A stretch of DNA of 64,000 nucleotides from Conexibacter sp. CPCC 205762 (GCF_030646155.1 NZ_JAUTDN010000003.1:1-64000), one strand, 5' to 3'; counted from the first letter of the stretch, positions 34,686 through 44,453 are shown. Notes: generated from the letters alone by a model not told the origin. Translations and numbers: made by a program.

Positions 34686-35950
34686 AGCAGGAAGGTGAAG
34701 ATCGGCGAGCCGGGCGGGACCGGGTCGATCTGCAGCGGCGAGCGCTCCATCCGGCCGAGCAGGCCGGGCAGGTCGGCCGCGCGGTCCAGCTCGATGCCGA
34801 CGAGCGCCGGGCCGGTCTCGCGGTTGTTCTTCTTGACGTACTCGAACAGCACGATGTCCTCGCCCTGCGCCAGCACCTCGTCGAGGAAGTGCCGCAGCGC
34901 GCCCGGCTCCTGCGGGAAGGTGACGAGGAAGTAGTGGCGCAGGCCCTCGTGCACCATCGAGCGCTCGACGATGTCGCCGTAGCGCGAGACGTCGTTGTTG
35001 CCGCCGGAGACGACGCAGACGACCGCGCCCTGCGGCGGCCGCCGCAGATAGCCGCGCGCGGCGGCGCTGGCGAGCGCGCCGGCCGGCTCGGCGATGATCC
35101 CGTCCGACTGGTAGAGGTCGAGCATCTCGGTGCAGACGGCGCCCTCCGGCACGGCGACGATCTCGTCCACCAGATCGCGCGCGAGCGGGTAGGTCAGCTC
35201 GCCGACGCGGCCGACGGCGGCGCCGTCGACGAACGTGTCGACGTGCGCGAGCGAGACCGGCCCGCCGGCGCTCAGCGCCGCGCCCATGCTGGCCGCCCCG
35301 GCCGGCTCGGCGCCGACGACGCGCACGCCGGGATGGTGGCGCTTGAGCCACAGCGCGATCCCGCCGATCAGCCCGCCGCCGCCGACCGGCACGACGACCG
35401 TGTCGATCGCGCAGCCCTGCGCCGCCGCCTGCTCGGCCAGCTCGCGCCCGACCGTCCCCTGCCCGGCGATCGTGCGCGCGTCGTCGAAGGGATGGACGTA
35501 GACGGCGCCGGTCGCGGCCGAGTCGGCGTGCGCGGCGGCGCTCGCCTCGTCGTAGGAGCGCCCGGCGATCACCGGCTCGATCCACTCGCCGCCGATGTCG
35601 GCGATCCGCTGCCGCTTCTGCCGCGGCGTGTTCGTCGGCAGGAAGACGCGCCCCCTGATCTTCAGCTCGCGGCAGGCGAACGCGAGCCCCTGCCCGTGGT
35701 TGCCGGCCGAGGCGCAGACGACCCCGCGCCCCCGCTCCTGCTCGCTCAGCCCAGCGATCAGGTTGTACGCCCCGCGCGCCTTGTAGGAGCGGCAGACCTG
35801 CATGTCCTCGCGCTTCAGCAGCAGCGGCACCGACAGCAGCGACGACAGCCGCTCGCTGGGTTCGAGCGGGGTCCGCTTGACGACGGGAGCCAGCCGCTCT
35901 GCGGCGCGCTCGATCGCCTCGGCGGTCAGGTCGGAAGCGGCGGCGGTCAT
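34682..35950 (-). CDS. ilvA: Threonine dehydratase (threonine ammonia-lyase)
   Basis: A 422-residue PLP enzyme. The PLP lysine lies in CRSYKARGAYN, the substrate loop is ASAGNHGQGLAFA, the glycine cradle VPVGGGGLIGGIALWLK, and SGGNNDVSRYGD ends the catalytic domain. The last 80 residues (HYFLVTFPQEPGALRHFLDE) form a single ACT-like regulatory domain, as in short IlvA forms. It makes 2-oxobutanoate from threonine for isoleucine synthesis or threonine catabolism. The ATG at 35950 gives the standard N-terminus; upstream frame sequence has no family match. Confidence 0.93.
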   Translation of the reverse strand: MTAAASDLTAEAIERAAERLAPVVKRTPLEPSERLSSLLSVPLLLKREDMQVCRSYKARGAYNLIAGLSEQERGRGVVCASAGNHGQGLAFACRELKIRGRVFLPTNTPRQKRQRIADIGGEWIEPVIAGRSYDEASAAAHADSAATGAVYVHPFDDARTIAGQGTVGRELAEQAAAQGCAIDTVVVPVGGGGLIGGIALWLKRHHPGVRVVGAEPAGAASMGAALSAGGPVSLAHVDTFVDGAAVGRVGELTYPLARDLVDEIVAVPEGAVCTEMLDLYQSDGIIAEPAGALASAAARGYLRRPPQGAVVCVVSGGNNDVSRYGDIVERSMVHEGLRHYFLVTFPQEPGALRHFLDEVLAQGEDIVLFEYVKKNNRETGPALVGIELDRAADLPGLLGRMERSPLQIDPVPPGSPIFTFLL

Positions 35951-36037
35951 CGAGGTGAACTTACCGCCTGCGGCCGGCCGGGCCCGCCGTGGCTCGCCGC
36001 GGTAACGTCTGCGCCGTCCAGGCACCCGAGTCGGGAG

Positions 36038-36469
36038 ATGTCGCACGTGGGACTTGATCGGTCGGAGGGCGAGGCGCTGTTCCGCCTGCTCGAAAGCCCC
36101 GAGACGTCGCCGGCGTTCTTCGAACGCGTCGCGGACGACGTGCGCTGGACCGTGATGGGCACGCACTCGATCGCGGGCACGTACAGCTCCAAGGCGGAGT
36201 TCTTCGAGAAGACCTTCGCGCGGCTGGCGCCGCTGATGCGCGAGGGCATCCATCTGCGGCTGCTGGGCCTGGTCGTCGACGGCGACACGATCGTCGCGGA
36301 GCTGCAGGCGAACTCGACGACGCTCGAGGGCGCTCCCTACGACAACGCGCTCTGCTGGGTCTGCCGCTTCGACGGCGAGCAGATCGTCGAGGTGCGCGCG
36401 TACCTCGACTCGGCGATGATCAGCTGGACGGTCGAGCGCAACGAGCGGCTCGCCGCGACGCGCGGCTGA
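36038..36469 (+). CDS. SnoaL-like (NTF2-fold) protein
   Basis: A 143-residue NTF2-like protein of the ketosteroid-isomerase/SnoaL group: FFERVADDVRWTVMGTHSIAGTY, LLGLVVDGDTIVAELQANS, YDNALCWVCRFDGEQIVEVRAYLDSAM. Function is unknown. A GTG three codons later (36047) has a better spaced GGGAG and may be the true start. It stands alone between ilvA and an exporter. Confidence 0.85.
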   Translation: MSHVGLDRSEGEALFRLLESPETSPAFFERVADDVRWTVMGTHSIAGTYSSKAEFFEKTFARLAPLMREGIHLRLLGLVVDGDTIVAELQANSTTLEGAPYDNALCWVCRFDGEQIVEVRAYLDSAMISWTVERNERLAATRG

Positions 36470-36527
36470 GCGCTCACACCGCGGGGGGGCGCGCGGTCGA
36501 CCGGCGTGAGCGCGGTGTGCGGATGCT

Positions 36528-36551
36528 GTGAGCGCCGTCGCCGATGCTCAC
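36528..36551. promoter_or_regulatory. Inverted repeat before exporter gene
   Basis: GTGAGC and GCTCAC flank 12 bases just before the ATG of the third exporter. A further GTGAGC half-site lies about 20 bases upstream. It could be an operator; the regulator is unknown. Confidence 0.35.
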
Positions 36552-36554
36552 GGC

Positions 36555-38027
36555 ATGAGCACCACGGCCCCCACTCCTCTCGCCACCCCGCAGCCGTCGT
36601 CGCGCGCCTACCCGTCGCTGCGAGCGGCCTGGATCCCGCTCGCCGCCCTCTGCCTCGCCTTCTTCGTCGAGATGGTCGACAACACGCTGCTGTCGATCGC
36701 CCTGCCGACGATCGGCCGCGACCTCGGCAGCGGCACGACCGGCCTGCAGTGGGTCACCGGCGCGTACTCGCTGACCTTCGGCGGCCTGCTCCTCACCGCC
36801 GGCTCGATCGCCGACCGCTTCGGGCGGCGGCGCGTCCTGCTGGTCGGGCTGGGCGTGTTCGGCGCGCTGAGCCTCTGCGTCGTCTTCGTCCACTCCGCGG
36901 GCGAGCTGATCGCGCTGCGCGCCGGTCTCGGCGTCGCAGCCGCGGCGATGGCGCCGATCACCAACTCGCTCGTCTTCCGCCTCTTCGACGACAAGACGCT
37001 GCGCATGCGCGCGATGACCGTGATGATCGTCGTCGGCATGTCGGGGTTCGTCCTCGGCCCGCTGCTCGGCGGCACCGCGCTGGCGCACGTGAGCTGGGAG
37101 TGGCTGCTCGTCGTCAACGCCCCGATCGCGCTGATCGCCTGCATCGGCGTCCGCCTCGGCGTCGCGGCCGACCGCGCGGAGGACCTGACCGGCGACAGGC
37201 TCGACCTGCCCGGCGCCGCCCTCAGCGTCGCGACGATCGGCCTCGCCTGCTACTCGCTCACCAGCGGCGTCGAGCACGGCTGGGCCGCGGCCGGCACGCT
37301 CGCCGCGATCGCCGGCGCGATCGCCGCCGGCATCGCCTTCGTGCGCCACGAGCGCCGCAGCGCGTCGCCGATGCTCGACCTCAGCCTCTTCTCCAACGGC
37401 ACCGTCCGCGGCGCCACGATCGCGCAGGCGGGCACGTCGATCGCGATGGCCAGCGTGATGTTCGGGCTGATCCTGCACTTCCAGTACGCCTACGGCTGGT
37501 CCCCGGTGCGGGCCGGCCTCGCGAACCTGCCGATCATCGTGACGATGCTGCTCGCGACCCCGGTCTCCGAGGGCCTCGCGAAGCGGTTCGGTCACCGCGT
37601 CGCCTGCCTCGTCGGCGCCGCCCTGCTCGCCGGCTCGCTGCTCGGGCTCTCGTGGGGCGTCTCCCACGGGTATCTCGCGATCGCCGTCTCGATGGTCTTC
37701 CTGACGATCGGCCTGCGGACGATCATGACGATCTGCGCCGTGGCCCTGGTCGAGGCGATGCCGGCGAACCGCACGTCGATCGGCACCGCGCTGAACGACA
37801 CCGCCCAGGAGGTCGGCACGAGCGTCGGCACCGCCGTCGTCGGCACGCTGATCGCCGTCCTGGTCACGACGTCGCTGCCCGCCGGCACGTGGAGCCACGA
37901 GCTCGTGACCTCGTTCTTCCACGGCGAGCGGATCAGCTACGGCGTCCTCGCGATCGTCGTCGGGCTGATCGCCGGCTACGGCGCCCACACGCTCACCGAC
38001 TCGCGCTCCACCGAGGAGCCGGCGTGA
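36555..38027 (+). CDS. DHA2-family MFS exporter
   Basis: A 490-residue, 14-span exporter: FFVEMVDNTLLSIALPTIG, LQWVTGAYSLTFGGLLLTAG and ADRFGRRRVLLVGLGVFG. It is the third DHA2 gene within 12 kb but has its own upstream region with a GTGAGC...GCTCAC inverted repeat (36528-36551). The ATG at 36555 has no clear ribosome site; a GTG at 36528 is in frame. It converges on the BTAD regulator gene with one base between stops. Confidence 0.88.
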   Translation: MSTTAPTPLATPQPSSRAYPSLRAAWIPLAALCLAFFVEMVDNTLLSIALPTIGRDLGSGTTGLQWVTGAYSLTFGGLLLTAGSIADRFGRRRVLLVGLGVFGALSLCVVFVHSAGELIALRAGLGVAAAAMAPITNSLVFRLFDDKTLRMRAMTVMIVVGMSGFVLGPLLGGTALAHVSWEWLLVVNAPIALIACIGVRLGVAADRAEDLTGDRLDLPGAALSVATIGLACYSLTSGVEHGWAAAGTLAAIAGAIAAGIAFVRHERRSASPMLDLSLFSNGTVRGATIAQAGTSIAMASVMFGLILHFQYAYGWSPVRAGLANLPIIVTMLLATPVSEGLAKRFGHRVACLVGAALLAGSLLGLSWGVSHGYLAIAVSMVFLTIGLRTIMTICAVALVEAMPANRTSIGTALNDTAQEVGTSVGTAVVGTLIAVLVTTSLPAGTWSHELVTSFFHGERISYGVLAIVVGLIAGYGAHTLTDSRSTEEPA

Positions 38028-38028
38028 G

Positions 38029-41000
38029 TCAGGCGCCGACGGCCGCCGGGTCGAGCCGCCGCAGGGCCGCGTCGCGCCCCTGCCAGCGGCCTGCGCTGAA
38101 CGCGGCGTCGTAGGCGTCGACCCCGAGCGTCTCCCGCAGGTGCGCGCTCAGGCGGGCGATGTCGGGGTCGGTGCGGTCCTCGGCGCCGCGCAGGCGGGCG
38201 GCCGCGCCGAGGATCTCGGCGGCCGCGGCCGCGTCTCCGGCGCGGCTCGCGTAGGCGGCGGCCGCGACGCCGACGAGCGCGGCGATCGGCAGGTCCTCGG
38301 TCCCGACCGCCGCGGGGTAGGCGACCGCCAGGTGATCGCGCGCCGTCTCCAGGTCGCCGTCGTCGACGGCGATCAGGATCGCGGAGGCGCGGACGCCCGC
38401 CTCGAGGTGACCGCGCTCCGGCCGGCCGGGCTTCACACGCGCGACCGTCCTGAGCGCGGCGGCGATCAGCTCGCGAGCCTCGTCGGCGTGCCCGAGGTGC
38501 CAGCTGATGCGGGCCAGGAACGCCCCGGTGAACGCCGACTCGACGCTGCCGACGTCGGTCGCGCCGCGCGAGCGGCGGGCGTAGTCGCGGGCGCCCTTGA
38601 CGTCGCCCCCGCGCCAGCGGACGCCGGCGATGTCGAGCAGCAGCCGCGCGTTGTCGCTGTCGGCGCCGACCTCCTGGAGCAGCCCGCGCGCCTCCTCCAG
38701 CGCCGCCGCGGCGCCCTCGAGGTCGTCCTCGAGCATCCGCAGGCTGGCGAGCGCGCTCAGCGTCGTCGCCAGGCCCCAGCGCTCGCCGAGCGCGCGGAAG
38801 GCGACGAGCGCTTCCTCGACGTGGCGCCGGACGCCTTCGACGTCGCCGTCGTTCTCGGCCGCCTGCGCGAGTGCGAGCGGGACGGTCGCACGGACCCACG
38901 CGTCGTCGCTCGCCCGCGCGCGAACGAAGAGCCGCTCGGCGCGCGAACGATCCGACGAGAACCAGGCCATGATCGGCGCGGCGGCGGCCGCCAGCGGACG
39001 CGGCGACAGGTCCAGCTCGTCGAGGTCGTCGAGCACCGCCGTGAAGTCGTGGTCGACGTCGTCGGTCAGGGCGTCGCCCTCCAGCAGCAGCAGGCTCTCG
39101 GCGATGAGGCGGTCGAGCGGGTCGGCGGCTCCGGGGACGGCGTGCGCCACGCGGACCGCCGCCGTCGCGTCGTTGGGGCTGCCGGACAGCACCCAGAACC
39201 AAGCGAGCGAGACCGCCAGGCGCAGGGCGCTGCGCGCGTCGCCGGCGTCGGCGAACCAGCGCAGCGCGGCGAGCAGGTTGTCGCGCTCGGCCTGGAGACG
39301 GCGGAACCACGGCAGCTGCTCGGGCCCGCGCAGGTACGCGTCGGCCTCGTCGGCCAGCGCGGCGAAGAAGCGGGCGTGCGCGGTGCGCGTGGGGGACAGC
39401 TCGCGCTGCTCGGAGAGCCGGTCGATGCCGTACTCGCGGATCGTCTCGAGCATCCGGTAGCGCGGTGCGTCGCGGTCGACGAGGACCAGCAGCGAGCGGT
39501 CGACGAGCGACGCGAGCAGGTCGAGCACCGCCTCGGCGTCGAGGCCGTCGTCGGCGCAGACCGCGGCGGCGCTCGCCGGCGTGACGCCGGCGGGGAAGAC
39601 GGCCACGCGCCGGGCGACGAGCCGCTCGTCCTCGGTCAGCAGCTCCCAGCTCCAGTCGACGACGGCGCGGAGCGTCTGCTGACGCGGCAGCGCGGCGCGG
39701 CTGCCGCCGGTGAGCAGGCGGAAGCGGTCGTCCAGGCGGGCGGCGATCTGGGGCGCGGGCAGGGACCGCAGGCGCGCCGCGGCGAGCTCGATCGCCAACG
39801 GCAGGCCGTCGAGGCGCCGGCAGATCTCCACGACGCTGGCGACGGTCGCGGCGTCGACCGCGAACCCCGGCGCGGCGTCGGCGGCGCGGTCGGCGAACAG
39901 GCGCACCGCGGGGTGCTCGAGCGCGGTCTGCGCGTCGGCGTCGGCCGGGGGCAGGCCCAGCGGCGGGACCATCTCCAGCCGCTCGCCGGCGATGCCGAGC
40001 GGCTCGCGGCTGGTCGCGACGATCCGCAGCCGCGGGCAGTGCGCGAGCAGCTGGTCGGCGAGCACGGCCACTGCGGCGACGAGGTGCTCGCAGTTGTCGA
40101 GCACGAGGACGGTCTCGCGCTCGGCCAGGACGTCGAGCAGATGCGCCACCGGGTCGCTGTCGGGCGCTGCGCCCGCGCCGGCGGACTGCCGCAGCAGGCG
40201 CGCCTCGCGCAGGCCGAGCGCCCCGAGGACGCCCGTGCCGACGTCGTGCGGATCGCTGATCGTCGCGAGCTCGACCATCCAGACGCCGTCCGCGGCCCGG
40301 CCGACCTGACGCCCCGCGACCTCCGCGGCCAGGCGCGTCTTGCCGGCGCCGCCGGGACCGATCAGGGTCACGAGGCGGTGCTCGGCGAGGACCGTGTCGA
40401 GGCGCTCGACCTCCTCGGCGCGGCCGACGAAGCTCGTGAGCGAGAAGCGCAGGTTCGTGCGGCGGGTCCCAGTGGGGGCGGCGGCCGCCGGCACGGGTGC
40501 GGCGGGCGCCTCAGCGGCAGTGCCGTCGATGACGGCGAGGTGGACGGCGCGGAGGTCGGCGGAGGGGACTGCGCCGAGCTCGGCGTCGAGCCGGACGCGG
40601 ATCTGCTCGTAGGCGTCGAACGCCTCTGCCGCGCGACCCGCCGCCGCCAGCGCCCGCATCCGCTGCGCGGCGAGCCGCTCGTGGAGCGGGTGGGCGGCCG
40701 TCAGCCGGTCGAGCTCGGTGACCAGTTCGGCGCCGCCGCCCAGCAGCAGGTCCGCCTCGATGCGGTCGGTCGTCGCGGCCAGGCGCAGCGCCTCGAGGCG
40801 GTCGGCCGCCTCGGATGCGAACCGCTGGGCGGTCGCGAGCTCGCCGAGCGCCGGGCCGCGCCAGCTCGCGAGCGCGTCGCGCAGGAGACGCGCCGCGTCC
40901 GCGACCTCTCCAGCACGCAGCGCCGCCGCACCCGCCCGCGCAGCCGCCTCGAACGCGAGCGCGTCGACGTCGGCGGGCGCGAGCTCCAGCCGGTAGCCCG

Positions 41001-41247
41001 CGGCGCCGGAGCGGACCGCGTCCGATCCCAGCGCGCGCCGCAGCCGCGAGACCAGCGCCTGCAGCGCGTGGCCGGCGTCGGCCGGCGGCGTCTCCTCCCA
41101 GATCGCGTCGATCAGCGCGCGCGGGCTGACCTCCCGCCCCGCATCGAGCGCAAGCCGCACCAGCAGCGCCCGCACGCGACCGCCCGCGACGGGCACGAGG
41201 CGCTCATCGCGCCTGACCTCCAAGGCTCCCAGAACGCCCACGCGCAC
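38029..41247 (-). CDS. AfsR/BTAD-family transcriptional regulator with NB-ARC ATPase and TPR region
   Basis: A 1072-residue signal-integrating regulator. In order: an OmpR-type winged helix (about 1-90, VGVLGALEVRRDERLVPVAG), a BTAD domain (about 95-245, LDAYEQ-like FDAYEQIRVRLDAELG), an NB-ARC/AAA ATPase (Walker A LIGPGGAGKTRLAAEVAG near 300, TVLVLDNCEHL as Walker B, ATSREPLGIAGERL), and a long helical TPR-like C-terminus. Such regulators switch on secondary metabolism or exporters. Start codon GTG. Its N-terminus overlaps the end of the beta-helix gene by 44 bases. No biosynthetic cluster is seen here; the convergent exporter is a possible target. Confidence 0.92.
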   Translation of the reverse strand: MRVGVLGALEVRRDERLVPVAGGRVRALLVRLALDAGREVSPRALIDAIWEETPPADAGHALQALVSRLRRALGSDAVRSGAAGYRLELAPADVDALAFEAAARAGAAALRAGEVADAARLLRDALASWRGPALGELATAQRFASEAADRLEALRLAATTDRIEADLLLGGGAELVTELDRLTAAHPLHERLAAQRMRALAAAGRAAEAFDAYEQIRVRLDAELGAVPSADLRAVHLAVIDGTAAEAPAAPVPAAAAPTGTRRTNLRFSLTSFVGRAEEVERLDTVLAEHRLVTLIGPGGAGKTRLAAEVAGRQVGRAADGVWMVELATISDPHDVGTGVLGALGLREARLLRQSAGAGAAPDSDPVAHLLDVLAERETVLVLDNCEHLVAAVAVLADQLLAHCPRLRIVATSREPLGIAGERLEMVPPLGLPPADADAQTALEHPAVRLFADRAADAAPGFAVDAATVASVVEICRRLDGLPLAIELAAARLRSLPAPQIAARLDDRFRLLTGGSRAALPRQQTLRAVVDWSWELLTEDERLVARRVAVFPAGVTPASAAAVCADDGLDAEAVLDLLASLVDRSLLVLVDRDAPRYRMLETIREYGIDRLSEQRELSPTRTAHARFFAALADEADAYLRGPEQLPWFRRLQAERDNLLAALRWFADAGDARSALRLAVSLAWFWVLSGSPNDATAAVRVAHAVPGAADPLDRLIAESLLLLEGDALTDDVDHDFTAVLDDLDELDLSPRPLAAAAAPIMAWFSSDRSRAERLFVRARASDDAWVRATVPLALAQAAENDGDVEGVRRHVEEALVAFRALGERWGLATTLSALASLRMLEDDLEGAAAALEEARGLLQEVGADSDNARLLLDIAGVRWRGGDVKGARDYARRSRGATDVGSVESAFTGAFLARISWHLGHADEARELIAAALRTVARVKPGRPERGHLEAGVRASAILIAVDDGDLETARDHLAVAYPAAVGTEDLPIAALVGVAAAAYASRAGDAAAAAEILGAAARLRGAEDRTDPDIARLSAHLRETLGVDAYDAAFSAGRWQGRDAALRRLDPAAVGA

Positions 41248-42670
41248 CCACCAACTCTTGCACGCCGGAGGCGCGCGAACCGCGTGGCGGTCCGAAGCGG
41301 CCGTGACGGTCGTTGCCGGTGCCGCGCTGGTAGGCCGCGAAGCCTCTGTATCTGATCGTTCTCCACTGGAAGCGGGCGGCGGCGGGCGGGGCGCCGCGGA
41401 CCCACCAGGTGTTGCCGTCGACGACGTTGCCGCTGTTCTCCCGGTAGGGGTTGGCGAGCAGGATCGCCTGGCTGTTGGCGACGAAGGTGTTGCGGAGGAT
41501 CTGCGAGTCGTGGACCTGGAACTGCAGCAGCAGCTCGCCGTTGCCGCTGTGGAGCGTGTCGTTGTCGACGAAGGTGTTGCCGATCACGCGCGCGCCGACC
41601 GTCTTCCCGCGTCTGCGGTCGTAGCCGCCCATCGCGAGGCCGATCGAGGTGCTGCGGCTGACGCGGTTGCCGCGCACGAGCACGTTCGCGGTTCTGCCGT
41701 TCGCGTGCTCGCTCGCCAGCTCGATGCCGATGTTGGAGGTCTCGACGACGTTGCGGAGGATCTCGATGTCGCGCCCGCCGTCGACGTAGATGCCGTCGGC
41801 GCAGCGGCAGTTGCCGCCGTTGGGCTCGGCGTAGGCGGGGTTGCCGAGCGAGTCGATCCGCTCGACGCGGTTGTCGGCGATCAGGCCGTCGCGGGCCCAG
41901 TCGTTGCGCGGGGCGGTGCCCTCGTAGCCGATCGCGTCGATGCCGATGTTGTCGTTGCGGAAGACGTGGTTGCGGACGATCCGCCAGCCGCGCACGTTGC
42001 CGTTGACGACGACCGCCTCGCTGGAGCCGAGCTTGTTGTCGTGGACGCGGTTGCGGCTGATCGTGACGTCGTGGATCGGGCGGCGGCCGTCGGTCCCGTA
42101 GACGGCGATGCCGTGGGCGTTGCCGCCGCGGGTGCGGATGCCGTGGACGTCGAGCCCGCTCAGCACGACGTGGTGCGAGGCGCCGGTGACGTAGACGCCG
42201 ACCGGCACCGAGCGGTCGCTGAGGTCGACGTGGTCGGTCAGCTCGAAGCCCTCGAAGCGCAGGTGGGCGCGGCCGTCGACCCTGATCAGCGGGCGCGTCC
42301 CGCTCGACACCGCCGCCGACGCGCCGGCGCCCGAGATCGTGACGTGCTCGCCGGGGTGGGCGCGGAAGACGATCGGCGCGCCCGGCCGGCCCGAGACGCG
42401 CACGTCGACCAGCTCTCTGTAGGTGCCGGCGCGCACGTCCACGACGCTGCCGGGCGTCGCGGCGCGAGCCGCGCGCGAGATCGTCCGCCAGGGGCGCGCG
42501 GCCGTGCCCGGGTTGGCGTCGTCGCCGCTCGGCGCGACGGTGAAGCGCTGCCCCGCGGCAGACGTGGCGGGCGCGGCCGGCGCGGCGCCCGGCACGACGC
42601 CGGCGCCGAGCAGCAGCGCCAGCAGGCCGCCGGCCAGGAGCGCGCGCGTTGGCTGTGCAGTCGTTCGCAT
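41204..42670 (-). CDS. Secreted right-handed parallel beta-helix protein
   Basis: A 488-residue exported protein. The signal peptide (LLAGGLLALLLGAGVVPGAA) is followed by the typical entry motif FTVAPSGDDANPGTAARPWR and repeating beta-helix turns: ISRNRVHDNKLGSSEAV, VRNHVFRNDNIGIDAIG, ILRNVVETSNIGIELAS, ILRNTFVANSQAILLANP. Such folds are polysaccharide lyases, hydrolases or carbohydrate-binding proteins. It follows the DUF4832-type gene by 7 bases, so both are co-transcribed and may act on one extracellular polysaccharide. Confidence 0.85.
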   Translation of the reverse strand: MRTTAQPTRALLAGGLLALLLGAGVVPGAAPAAPATSAAGQRFTVAPSGDDANPGTAARPWRTISRAARAATPGSVVDVRAGTYRELVDVRVSGRPGAPIVFRAHPGEHVTISGAGASAAVSSGTRPLIRVDGRAHLRFEGFELTDHVDLSDRSVPVGVYVTGASHHVVLSGLDVHGIRTRGGNAHGIAVYGTDGRRPIHDVTISRNRVHDNKLGSSEAVVVNGNVRGWRIVRNHVFRNDNIGIDAIGYEGTAPRNDWARDGLIADNRVERIDSLGNPAYAEPNGGNCRCADGIYVDGGRDIEILRNVVETSNIGIELASEHANGRTANVLVRGNRVSRSTSIGLAMGGYDRRRGKTVGARVIGNTFVDNDTLHSGNGELLLQFQVHDSQILRNTFVANSQAILLANPYRENSGNVVDGNTWWVRGAPPAAARFQWRTIRYRGFAAYQRGTGNDRHGRFGPPRGSRASGVQELVGARGRSGSLGGQAR

Positions 42671-42677
42671 CGGTGCC

Positions 42678-44249
42678 TCAGTCCAGGTTGGGTCGCAATG
42701 TCAGTGTGCCGTCGGCGTTGGGCTTCGGCGTGCAGGCCCAGGTGACGGGGTAGCGGACGCCCTTCACCTCCAGCTCGGCGCGCAGCCGCAGGCCGCGCCA
42801 GTCGGTCCCGCGCGGCAGCCGCAGCTGCGCCTGGCGGATCTTGCCCGGGTGCGGGTAGCCGGGATCGAGGCTGCCGCCGGCCAGCCGTCTGCCGTCTCTC
42901 GTCTCGACGCTGATCCGCAGCGCGCCCGGGACCGCGGCGACGCCGTCGTTGGTGACGCCGACGACGAGGCCGGGGCGGCCGTCCTTCTCGTAGGCCCAGA
43001 TCAGCGTCGGCCGCACGCGGTAGCCGATCCGCGCGCGGATCTCCTCGAAGATGCCGGGGAAGCGGTCGGCGTAGCGCTGCAGGTTGCGGACCGAGATGCC
43101 GTGGAAGTTCCACAGCGACCAGTAGTTGGGGCCGACGTCGAGCACGTGCCGCATCGTGTTCTCGACGCGGCTGATGTTGGCCGGGTTGCTCGACGGGCCG
43201 GGCAGCTGCGGGCGCATCCCGACCTCCAGCATCGCGCCCGTCCACGGCGGCCGGTTGGAGATCTGGTCGATCTGCGTGTTCTCGATGAAGACGGTGTCGG
43301 TCCGCAGCCAGTTGAACGAGCGGACGGTGCGGTCGACCAGCTCCGAGTTGCCGACGCGGCTGAAGTCGGGCTGCGTGTTGGTGACCAGCGGCGTTCTCTT
43401 CCACAGCTTGCGCTGGTGCTCGAACATCCGCACCCAGGTCTTCTCGGCGACGGCGTAGCTCGGGAAGGGGTTGTTCTCGAACGGCCACGTGTGGCCCTCG
43501 CCCCAGAAGCCGTACATGAACGTGTCGACCGTCTCGACGAGCGGATGGCCGTCGTACTGCTCGGCCAGCCGCTCGACCAGGTCGCGCCACGCCGACTGGA
43601 AGAACGGGTGGTCGTAGCGCGGCTCGAAGTACGCTCTCTCGCCCCAGCGGTCCTCGCCCGCGTAGCCGCTCAGTCTGACCATCGGCACGCGCTCGAGCAC
43701 GAAGTCGGGCAGCGCCTCGACGCCGTAGTCGGGCGCCCGCATCTGGATCCGGAAGCAGACGCGCTTGCCGTGCTGCTTCGCCGCCGCGAAGGCGCGGTGC
43801 CAGTAGGCGGGGAAGCGCAGTCTGCCCGGCACCGGCTGGATCTCGCGCCAGGTCGGGCGGATGTAGATCTTGTCGCCGAGCGGGAAGGCGACGAGCCGCT
43901 CGACCTCCTTCAGCTTGTCGGTCGCGTCGATCTCGTCCAGACCCTGGTCGGCGACGATGTAGGTGATCAGCCCCTTGCCGAAGCCGCGGTTGGGCTCGCG
44001 GTGGGCGACCGTCGCCATCATCACGTCGCTGTCGGGCACCACCGACTCGGGCGCGTACTGCGGGAACGGCCCCTGGTTGAGGCGGTTCGAGATGCGCGGG
44101 CCGGAGCCGAAGTTCGCGTCCTCGAAGTTGTCCGCCGGGACGAACGCGGCCTGGGCCTGCGGCTGCTCGCCCGCGAGCGCGCGGCCGGGGGCGACGGCGG
44201 ATGCGAGCGCGGCGATGCCGCCTGTGCGCAGGAACGAACGACGATCCAT
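42678..44249 (-). CDS. Tat-exported DUF4832-type glycoside-hydrolase-like protein
   Basis: A 523-residue protein with a Tat-like signal (MDRRSFLRTGGIAALASA). The mature part looks like a TIM-barrel of the DUF4832/DUF4874 type: DKIYIRPTWREIQPVPGRLR, KRVCFRIQMRAPDYG, ETVDTFMYGFWGEGHTWPFE, and a C-terminal beta domain with GLVVGVTNDGVAAVPGALR. The Glu residues in the FWGEGH region are candidate acid/base residues. GGAGGGAAG lies directly before the ATG. It is the first gene of a two-gene operon with the beta-helix protein. Confidence 0.82.
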   Translation of the reverse strand: MDRRSFLRTGGIAALASAVAPGRALAGEQPQAQAAFVPADNFEDANFGSGPRISNRLNQGPFPQYAPESVVPDSDVMMATVAHREPNRGFGKGLITYIVADQGLDEIDATDKLKEVERLVAFPLGDKIYIRPTWREIQPVPGRLRFPAYWHRAFAAAKQHGKRVCFRIQMRAPDYGVEALPDFVLERVPMVRLSGYAGEDRWGERAYFEPRYDHPFFQSAWRDLVERLAEQYDGHPLVETVDTFMYGFWGEGHTWPFENNPFPSYAVAEKTWVRMFEHQRKLWKRTPLVTNTQPDFSRVGNSELVDRTVRSFNWLRTDTVFIENTQIDQISNRPPWTGAMLEVGMRPQLPGPSSNPANISRVENTMRHVLDVGPNYWSLWNFHGISVRNLQRYADRFPGIFEEIRARIGYRVRPTLIWAYEKDGRPGLVVGVTNDGVAAVPGALRISVETRDGRRLAGGSLDPGYPHPGKIRQAQLRLPRGTDWRGLRLRAELEVKGVRYPVTWACTPKPNADGTLTLRPNLD

Positions 44250-44453
44250 GTCTTCCCTCCAAGGAGACGATGCGCTCACGTGCGAGCGCCAGTCCTGATC
44301 GGATGCGCACCGTATTCCTTTAACCAATCATTTACAAGCATGGATTCAGCCCGAAAATGATCACTCTTGCTGCGCGTTTTGCCCGCTGAGATCGCCGCGC
44401 GTCCGTCCGCGGACGCCTGCGGGCGAGCGCGCATCGGCGAGCGCGCGCGTGGC
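44250..44453. promoter_or_regulatory. AT-richer intergenic region between divergent secreted-protein genes
   Basis: This divergent spacer contains an island (about 44310-44370) with GTATTCCTTTAACC and CATTTACAAGCATGG, much more AT-rich than its surroundings. It should hold the promoter of the Tat-protein operon on the minus strand (TTGTAAATG, then GGAATACGG). No clear palindrome was found. Confidence 0.4.
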
